Assembly: GCA_009702045.1 (NCBI GenBank)
Contig: WLIV01000007.1
Location: forward strand, 62,001 to 126,000
Direction of reading: 5' to 3'
Origin: Actinomycetota bacterium
Lineage (GTDB): Bacteria > Actinomycetota > Acidimicrobiia > Acidimicrobiales > Ilumatobacteraceae
DNA: 64,000 nt
Below the pieces are notes generated by a model, which saw only the letters and a list, made by a program, of their open reading frames with translations, did no database searches and was not told the origin of the DNA. Made by a program: the position numbers and the translations under genes. Positions 59,709-64,000 of this stretch are shown one piece after another (position 1 is the stretch's first letter; each line of letters begins with the position of its first letter).

Positions 59709-59756
59709 TCGGGCGCGATTCGTGTCGGGCGCGATTCGTGTCGGGCGCGATTCGTG
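59709..59756 (+). repeat. Three perfect tandem copies of a 16-bp unit (B flank, left)
   Basis: TCGGGCGCGATTCGTG occurs three times head to tail at 59709-59724, 59725-59740 and 59741-59756. The core GGGCGCGATTCGTG recurs in inverted orientation at 60908-60921 and 60959-60972 on the far side of the DUF559 gene, and with one change at 60843-60856. Perfect tandem identity suggests recent expansion. Confidence 0.9.
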
Positions 59757-59766
59757 TCGGCGGTGA

Positions 59767-59821
59767 CCGGCCCAGCTCCCACGGGCGCGGTTCTGCGACA
59801 CCAGCGCGCAGAACCGCGCCC
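59767..59821 (+). repeat. Left B element: 18-bp inverted repeat and 15-bp hairpin
   Basis: CCGGCCCAGCTCCCACGG (59767-59784) is the exact reverse complement of 60880-60897. It runs into a perfect hairpin, GGGCGCGGTTCTGCG (59783-59797) with CGCAGAACCGCGCCC (59807-59821) around a 9-base loop, located 15 bases from the DUF559 stop codon. The hairpin could also terminate nuoN and the DUF559 gene. Confidence 0.88.
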
Positions 59822-59836
59822 ATAGAACCGGGCTGA

Positions 59837-60769
59837 TCATGCGGCCTGGTGCTGGCGATGCTGAAGGATGTCGGCGACGTCTCGGATGGCTTCGTCGAGC
59901 GGACCCTCCACGTCGAGGCGAGCGACTCGGGCGACGGCCCAACCGGTGGCGGTGGCCTTGCGATCACGCCAGGCGTCGTTCCTGCGGTTGTCGGCGCCGT
60001 CATGCCAGGTGGGATCGTCGACTTCGAGGGCGACCTTCCACTCCGGCCAACCGAAGTCGGCATGAATCGTGCGACCCGACGGGAGTTGGATGGCGCACTG
60101 GGTAACGGGCGTCGGCAGGCCCTGGCGTTCGATGGCCTCCAACACCAACTGCTCGAGATGCGACTGCAGCGCAGCGCCCCACATCGGCCTCGATGCGAGA
60201 ACTGCCGCCATGGTGCGTGTACCGGGGCGGTTCGGGTGGGCAAGGCGGCGGTACGTGTCCACCAGCGTCGGGAGGCTGCACATGCGTTCGTGGAGGATCT
60301 GCTCCATCACCGACCGTGCCACCGAGAGGCCGAGCATGTCGGCGCTGTCGAACAGTGTGCGCGGTGGGCTGGTCAGCCGAATCCCGTCCGCCCGTTCGAC
60401 GATGTCTACTGGGTCGATCCTCCGACACCGGTGCACCACGATGCCATCCAACTCGGGGCTGCACCCGTGCGGCACGAGTAGGTGCAGCCCCTTCGTACCT
60501 ACCTTTCGATAGCCCCACAGCCCACCGGCCGTAGTGAAGCCGATCATCGCGAAGGGATTCCTGGCACACGCAGCGACCATCTTCTGCTCAGGACCCAACG
60601 GCCATTGAGCGGACAGAAACACTCCCGGAAGGAGTGTGTACAGCTCCTCTCGCTCGACCATTCGATACACGGTGCGAGCGGAGCAGCCGAGCAACTGCAG
60701 GTGCGGTGAGCTGATGACCCCGTGGTGCGTACGAAACCACTCGTCGAGTGGGTTCCTCCATATGGGCAT
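59837..60769 (-). CDS. AbiEi-like wHTH + DUF559 (Vsr-like) endonuclease-domain protein, copy 2
   Basis: The 310-residue protein has an N-terminal winged-helix segment (about 14-48, GVISSPHLQLLGCSARTVYRMV), a middle AbiEi-like domain with GFTTAGGLWGYR and SPPRTLFDSADML, and a C-terminal DUF559 domain. Nuclease-core residues are Glu206/211, Asp238 (HADFGW), Glu249 and Asp251 in ALEVDDPTWHDG, then Asp265-x-x-Arg268. It is about the same length and design as the 23903-24829 product, but diverged. The ATG at 60769 is set by GGAGGAAGG upstream. Inverted B repeats bracket it. Function unproven. Confidence 0.85.
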   Translation of the reverse strand: MPIWRNPLDEWFRTHHGVISSPHLQLLGCSARTVYRMVEREELYTLLPGVFLSAQWPLGPEQKMVAACARNPFAMIGFTTAGGLWGYRKVGTKGLHLLVPHGCSPELDGIVVHRCRRIDPVDIVERADGIRLTSPPRTLFDSADMLGLSVARSVMEQILHERMCSLPTLVDTYRRLAHPNRPGTRTMAAVLASRPMWGAALQSHLEQLVLEAIERQGLPTPVTQCAIQLPSGRTIHADFGWPEWKVALEVDDPTWHDGADNRRNDAWRDRKATATGWAVARVARLDVEGPLDEAIRDVADILQHRQHQAA

Positions 60770-60842
60770 GACCTTCCTCCTGGCTGGAGCGACAGCATGG
60801 GGGAAGTACCGCGCACCATATCGACCGCGCCGCAATTCCAAC

Positions 60843-60972
60843 GGGCGCGCTTCGTGCCAGGTGCGGCATGGTTCCGCACCCGTGGGAGCTGGGCCGGACA
60901 GCAGCGACACGAATCGCGCCCAAGCTGGAGTGGGGCGAGTTGGGGCTGCCAGGAACGACACGAATCGCGCCC
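60843..60972 (-). repeat. Right B element: nested inverted repeats
   Basis: GGGCGCGCTTCGTG (60843-60856) can pair with CACGAATCGCGCCC (60908-60921), 13 of 14 positions, enclosing a hairpin GGTGCGG/CCGCACC (60860-60866 with 60874-60880) and the 18-bp inverted repeat CCGTGGGAGCTGGGCCGG (60880-60897) that matches the left side exactly. CGACACGAATCGCGCCC occurs twice, at 60905-60921 and 60956-60972. The gap between DUF559 and the amidotransferase gene (60770-61014) is thus almost entirely repeat. Confidence 0.88.
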
Positions 60973-61014
60973 AACCTGGGGGGCGGGGGTGGCCGGGGTG
61001 GGCTCGCCGGGGGG

Positions 61015-61707
61015 TCAGGTGTGGCGAATGAGGGCGTCGAACAGGGCTTGTTGTTGGGGGTCGTCGGCAGCGTCGTCCTCGGGGTGCCACTGGGTGCCCA
61101 CGATCCACGACGCCGCGTCGAACTCGCACGCGTGAACGATGCCGTCAGCGGTGCTGCCGACGACAGTGAGTGCGTCGGCAACCCTGTCGAGTGCCTGATG
61201 GTGCACGCAGTGGCATCGGCGCGGCGACGCGCTGCCGACAGCGACCGCCAGACGCGAACCCGGTGTGAGCGCCACCTCGTGGTGCGCGAACCAGTGCGAC
61301 TCGGTGCCGATGTCCTGCTGCAGCGTGCCACCGAGCGCCACGTTGAGCACTTGCAGCCCGCGGCAGACGGCCAACACCGGCATGTCGCGCTCGACGGCAG
61401 CGTGGACCACGGCAATCTCCACCTCGTCGTGTTCGGCGACGATGCCGTAGAGCTGATCGGCCGTGGGTTGCTGGCCGTAGCGCCGAGGGTCGACGTCGCC
61501 GCCGCCGTGCAGGACCACCGCGTCGACACGACCGAGCAGTGCCGACATCTCTGCCGCCAATGAAGTGATCGGTGGCAGCATCAGCGGCACCCCGCCGGCA
61601 CGAGCCACGGCTTCGAAATAGCGGCGGCCGACAGCAAACGGCTCTCCGCGCACACCCTTGGCCTCAGCGGACAACCGGCCGACGATCAGCACCAACGGGG
61701 CGGCCAT
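61015..61707 (-). CDS. Class I glutamine amidotransferase, PuuD-like (gamma-Glu-GABA hydrolase family), copy 1
   Basis: The 230-residue protein has the peptidase C26 layout: GGGDVDPRRYG near 68-78, nucleophile Cys115 in AVCRGLQVLN and the late QWHPED with the catalytic His and Glu. PuuD-type enzymes release GABA or other amines from gamma-glutamyl conjugates. The 61712-62434 neighbour is a clear paralogue (GGGDVDPTRYG, LCRGMQVLNVALGGT), 4 bases away on the same strand. The substrate may differ between the two. Confidence 0.9.
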   Translation of the reverse strand: MAAPLVLIVGRLSAEAKGVRGEPFAVGRRYFEAVARAGGVPLMLPPITSLAAEMSALLGRVDAVVLHGGGDVDPRRYGQQPTADQLYGIVAEHDEVEIAVVHAAVERDMPVLAVCRGLQVLNVALGGTLQQDIGTESHWFAHHEVALTPGSRLAVAVGSASPRRCHCVHHQALDRVADALTVVGSTADGIVHACEFDAASWIVGTQWHPEDDAADDPQQQALFDALIRHT

Positions 61708-61711
61708 CGGC

Positions 61712-62434
61712 TCAGCCTATGGCATGTGCGCGAGCGGCAGCTCGGCGCACCAGCTCGTCGTAGAGCGCCTGCTGCTGTGGCTTGTTGGGCGCCGTGTCCT
61801 CTGGATGCCACTGTGCGCCGACGATCCAGGACGACGTCGGCAACTCGACCGCTTCGAGTTGCCCGTCCTCCGACCAGCCGCACGCGACGAGCGACGGCGC
61901 CAGCAGGGCCAGGCCCTGATGGTGCACAGAATGACAGTGCTCGAGGTGCGTGGTACCAACAGCTTTGGCGATCTTGCAGCCCTCGGCGAGCGTCACCGTG
62001 TGCTCGCGCATCCAGTGGTCGCTGTTAGCGATGTCCTGCACCAGCGTGCCCCCGAGCGCCACATTCAGCACCTGCATCCCGCGACACAGGGCCAGCATCG
62101 GCAGGTCGAGTTCGATGGCCGCATGGCAGATCGCGATGTCGAGGTCGTCGTGCGCCTTGACCACGCCGTAGATGGTGTCCTCGTCGGGCTCCTGCCCGTA
62201 ACGGGTGGGATCGACGTCGCCACCACCCGGCAGCAGCACGCCGTCGAAGTGCTGGAGCACGGTCGCAGCGTTCGATGACAGCTCCTTGATCGGCGGCACC
62301 AACACCGGGATTCCGCCGGCTCGGGCGACGGCGCGGCTGTAGGGCTGGCTGCTGGAGAATGCGTCGCGCTTGCCCTCGTCGGAGAACGTGAGCACGCGAG
62401 CGCACACGGCGATGAGCGGGGGTGGCTGCGACAT
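61712..62434 (-). CDS. Class I glutamine amidotransferase, PuuD-like, copy 2
   Basis: The 240-residue protein has nucleophile Cys117 in ALCRGMQVLN and the His-Pro-Glu part in QWHPEDTAP. It shares the full layout with the adjacent copy, so the pair is a tandem duplication. The ATG at 62434 was chosen because the family N-terminus (PLIAVCARV) follows at once; an upstream in-frame start adds unrelated residues. The gene is divergent from the next amidotransferase, with 115 bases between starts. Confidence 0.9.
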   Translation of the reverse strand: MSQPPPLIAVCARVLTFSDEGKRDAFSSSQPYSRAVARAGGIPVLVPPIKELSSNAATVLQHFDGVLLPGGGDVDPTRYGQEPDEDTIYGVVKAHDDLDIAICHAAIELDLPMLALCRGMQVLNVALGGTLVQDIANSDHWMREHTVTLAEGCKIAKAVGTTHLEHCHSVHHQGLALLAPSLVACGWSEDGQLEAVELPTSSWIVGAQWHPEDTAPNKPQQQALYDELVRRAAARAHAIG

Positions 62435-62469
62435 GTCGTCATTCTGTCGCACGCGACGGTGGTCAGGGC

Positions 62470-62475
62470 TACCCT
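62470..62475 (+). promoter_or_regulatory. Candidate -10 in the divergent amidotransferase region (TACCCT)
   Basis: TACCCT is followed by 7 bases and a GTG (62483) that opens a 9-codon frame, then by an ATG (62509) opening a 10-codon frame (MKNIFITTDG), before the real gene at 62550. The same leaderless spacing as elsewhere suggests a transcript with one or two tiny upstream frames, though these may be chance. Confidence 0.3.
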
Positions 62476-62549
62476 CCAACACGTGTCGTCCGTGATCGCT
62501 ACACCGAGATGAAGAACATCTTCATCACCACCGACGGTTGACGACCACC

Positions 62550-63251
62550 GTGCGCGCCTTGTTGATCGCCAACGCAAACGATGCCGATGCGGGGTTCGTC
62601 GGCGAACGGTTCCGCAGCCACGGCTATGCATTCGACGAATGCCAGCGTGAGCACCCGGGTGAGTGGTCGTCGCTCGACGACCGTGATCTGGTGTTGCTAC
62701 TCGGCAGCGATTGGAGCGTGTACTGGCCCAACGTGGCCGCCAACGTGGCTGCCGAGGTTGCCGTCATCCGCGAGGCCGCTCGCCTCGGCGTGCCGGTGTT
62801 CGGCATTTGCTTCGGCACACAGGTGCTCGCCCATGCGCTCGGTGGCAGCGTCAGCAAGGCCAGTACCGCCGAGATCGGGTGGATGCAGATCGTCAGCGAC
62901 CTGCCGCACGTGATTGCCGACGGCCCATGGATGCAGTGGCACTACGACGTCGTCACCGTGCCGCCAGGTGCCACCGAGCTGGCGTGCAGCGCCGCCGGCA
63001 CACAGGCCTGGCAGATGGGTCGGGTGTTCAGCACGCAGTTCCACCCGGAGGCCACGGAAACGATGCTGCGGCGGTGGTGCTCGGGTGACGGTGCCGACGA
63101 GTTGATCCGCGTCGGGTTGAGCATCGAGGAACTGCTGGCGGTCTCCCGGAGCAACGTCGACCTCAGCCGGGCGAACTCCGACCGCATCGTCGATTGGTTC
63201 CTCGAGTCGGTCGTTCCCAGTGAGTTCCACGGCGTGCTAGACAAACCCTGA
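62550..63251 (+). CDS. Class I glutamine amidotransferase-like protein (GMP-synthase-like)
   Basis: The 233-residue protein has nucleophile Cys87 in GICFGTQVLAHALGG and the STQFHPE triad segment near 168. It belongs to the GATase1 group often annotated as glutamine amidotransferase or GMP-synthase-like, distinct from the PuuD pair. Partners could be a synthetase elsewhere, or it may act on gamma-glutamyl compounds. GTG 62550 gives the conserved RALLIANAND start; a TTG at 62538 adds four residues. Confidence 0.85.
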   Translation: MRALLIANANDADAGFVGERFRSHGYAFDECQREHPGEWSSLDDRDLVLLLGSDWSVYWPNVAANVAAEVAVIREAARLGVPVFGICFGTQVLAHALGGSVSKASTAEIGWMQIVSDLPHVIADGPWMQWHYDVVTVPPGATELACSAAGTQAWQMGRVFSTQFHPEATETMLRRWCSGDGADELIRVGLSIEELLAVSRSNVDLSRANSDRIVDWFLESVVPSEFHGVLDKP

Positions 63252-63281
63252 AATTCTGGTTCCTACAACCAAGGGGGTCCC

Positions 63282-64000
63282 ATGGCCGAGACTGTGGACG
63301 AGGACCGCGACCACCTGCACTCGATGGGCTATGCCCAAGAGCTGCATCGCGGCATGAGCACGTTCAGCAACTTCGCGATCAGCTTCTCGATCATCTCGAT
63401 CCTGGCGGGTGGTATGACCAGCTTCTGGCTCGGCATGGCGACCGGCGGGCCGCGGGTCATCACGCTCGGCTGGATTGTCGTCGGATGCTTCGCGTTGTTG
63501 GTGGGCATGGCGATGGGCGAGATCTGCTCGGCCTACCCGACGGCCGGCGGCCTGTACTACTGGTCGGCGAAACTGGCGAAGCGCAACGGCGCCCGTTGGG
63601 CATGGTTCACCGGCTACTTCAACCTGATCGGGCAGATCGGCGTGATCGCCAGCGTGGACTACGCGCTGGCCATCTTCACCGGCTACTTCATTCGCATGTT
63701 CGACGACACCTTCAAGCTGACGTCGTGGAACATCTTCGCGATCTTCGTCGGCTACTTGATCGTGCACGGCCTGCTGAATACGTTCAGCATCAAGCTGGTG
63801 AAGTGGTTCGGCGACATCAGCGTGTGGTGGCACGTGGTCGGCGTGGTCATCATCGCCAGCGTGCTGTTCATCGCTCCCAGTAACACTCGTGGCATCGGCG
63901 GTGCCTTCGATCAGTCACCCGAGGGCCTCACCGGTTGGAAGGGCGGCCTGTTCATCACGATCTATCTGTTCTCGCTCGGCCTGCTGCTGGCCCAATACAC
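63282..64000 (+). CDS. APC-family amino-acid/polyamine permease (partial, runs off the window)
   Basis: The first 239 residues of an amino-acid-polyamine-organocation transporter are present. A short soluble N-terminus precedes helix 1 (TFSNFAISFSIISILAGGMTSFW), with the usual broken helix and Gly-rich motif, then MGEICSAYPTAGGLYYW, a family hallmark. The resemblance is to the yeast GABA permease/Uga4 and bacterial GABA or choline-type group. AAGGGGG is just upstream of the ATG. With the PuuD-like genes upstream it suggests uptake of GABA, putrescine or related amines. Confidence 0.88.
   Translation, partial: MAETVDEDRDHLHSMGYAQELHRGMSTFSNFAISFSIISILAGGMTSFWLGMATGGPRVITLGWIVVGCFALLVGMAMGEICSAYPTAGGLYYWSAKLAKRNGARWAWFTGYFNLIGQIGVIASVDYALAIFTGYFIRMFDDTFKLTSWNIFAIFVGYLIVHGLLNTFSIKLVKWFGDISVWWHVVGVVIIASVLFIAPSNTRGIGGAFDQSPEGLTGWKGGLFITIYLFSLGLLLAQY

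Noticed and set aside
59709-59756. Tandem 16-bp repeats as a CRISPR array
   Set aside because: The copies are directly adjacent with no spacers and there are no cas genes nearby.
62483-62541. Two 9-10-codon frames upstream of the GATase gene as leader peptides
   Set aside because: They are very short, contain no regulatory amino-acid run and have no nearby terminator/antiterminator structure, so I mention them only under the promoter entry.

Overview
The window is a high-GC bacterial chromosome segment from what looks like an actinobacterium of the Acidimicrobiia (Ilumatobacter/Microthrix-like) type. This assignment is an inference from several things: a principal-type sigma factor, an RsgA/RadA/DisA/ClpC set, actinobacterial Tad-like pilus genes, LPXTG-type surface proteins, menaquinone-chain enzymes, and a b6-like cytochrome bc cluster joined to a full nuoA-N operon. 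Coding density is very high: no stretch over 300 bases lacks a gene, and many genes overlap by 1-4 bases (ATGA, GTGA, TGATG). Many first genes of transcription units show a TANNNT hexamer 6-8 bases before the start codon and little Shine-Dalgarno, which suggests leaderless mRNAs. I saw no rRNA, tRNA, CRISPR array, classical insertion sequence or prophage.

Layout. 1-3473: partial MMPL transporter, rsgA, an LPXTG surface protein and a STAS protein. 3511-6962: a compact Tad/Flp-type pilus operon (CpaE-like ATPase, TadA, TadB, TadC, pilin, TadE). 7052-12901: two paralogous sortase-type surface proteins, an MBL hydrolase, a D-2-hydroxyacid dehydrogenase preceded by a 24-codon peptide, a GNAT-like protein and a membrane-anchored phosphodiester-glycosidase protein. 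13051-19463: a lipoprotein esterase, a MORN-like protein, a sigma-70 factor, a Bax-inhibitor-1 protein, a Tat-exported surface protein, two acetyltransferases, an HxxxH helical protein and a Cys-less DksA/TraR-like protein. 19542-23758: a complete CUT1 (UgpB-like) ABC importer. 23781-24915: an AbiEi/DUF559 endonuclease-like gene bracketed by inverted palindromic repeats. 24933-33180: cyclophilin, a decayed YcaQ glycosylase pseudogene, a PerM-type permease, a Rhizobium-type asparaginase, an MBL protein, disA and radA (opposite strand), an LppM-like lipoprotein and a DUF4389 protein. 33242-38314: clpC divergent from a polyprenyl diphosphate synthase, then a geranylgeranyl-reductase-family flavoprotein.

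38381-59667 is the respiratory core. A divergent mono-haem cytochrome c faces about 20 kb of uninterrupted same-strand genes: a small membrane protein, a 2x[4Fe-4S] ferredoxin, cytochrome b6-like and subunit-IV-like proteins, a Rieske protein, a dihaem cytochrome c, another membrane protein, then nuoA to nuoN in canonical order. Together with the prenyl synthase and the reductase (menaquinone tail synthesis and saturation), the window encodes an electron path NADH -> menaquinone -> bc complex -> cytochrome c.

59709-60972 holds a second AbiEi/DUF559 gene, again bracketed by inverted structured repeats but of a different sequence family. 61015-64000 carries three class-I glutamine-amidotransferase proteins (two tandem PuuD-like) and the start of an APC amino-acid permease, suggesting polyamine or gamma-glutamyl-amine use.

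The most unusual signal is the shared architecture of the two DUF559 units: an endonuclease-like gene between outward-pointing copies of its own palindromic repeat, plus an orphan copy of the first repeat at 36953-37030. This recalls REPtrons, but with a nuclease-fold protein in place of a Y1 transposase. Mobility is a hypothesis; the repeats themselves are directly visible.
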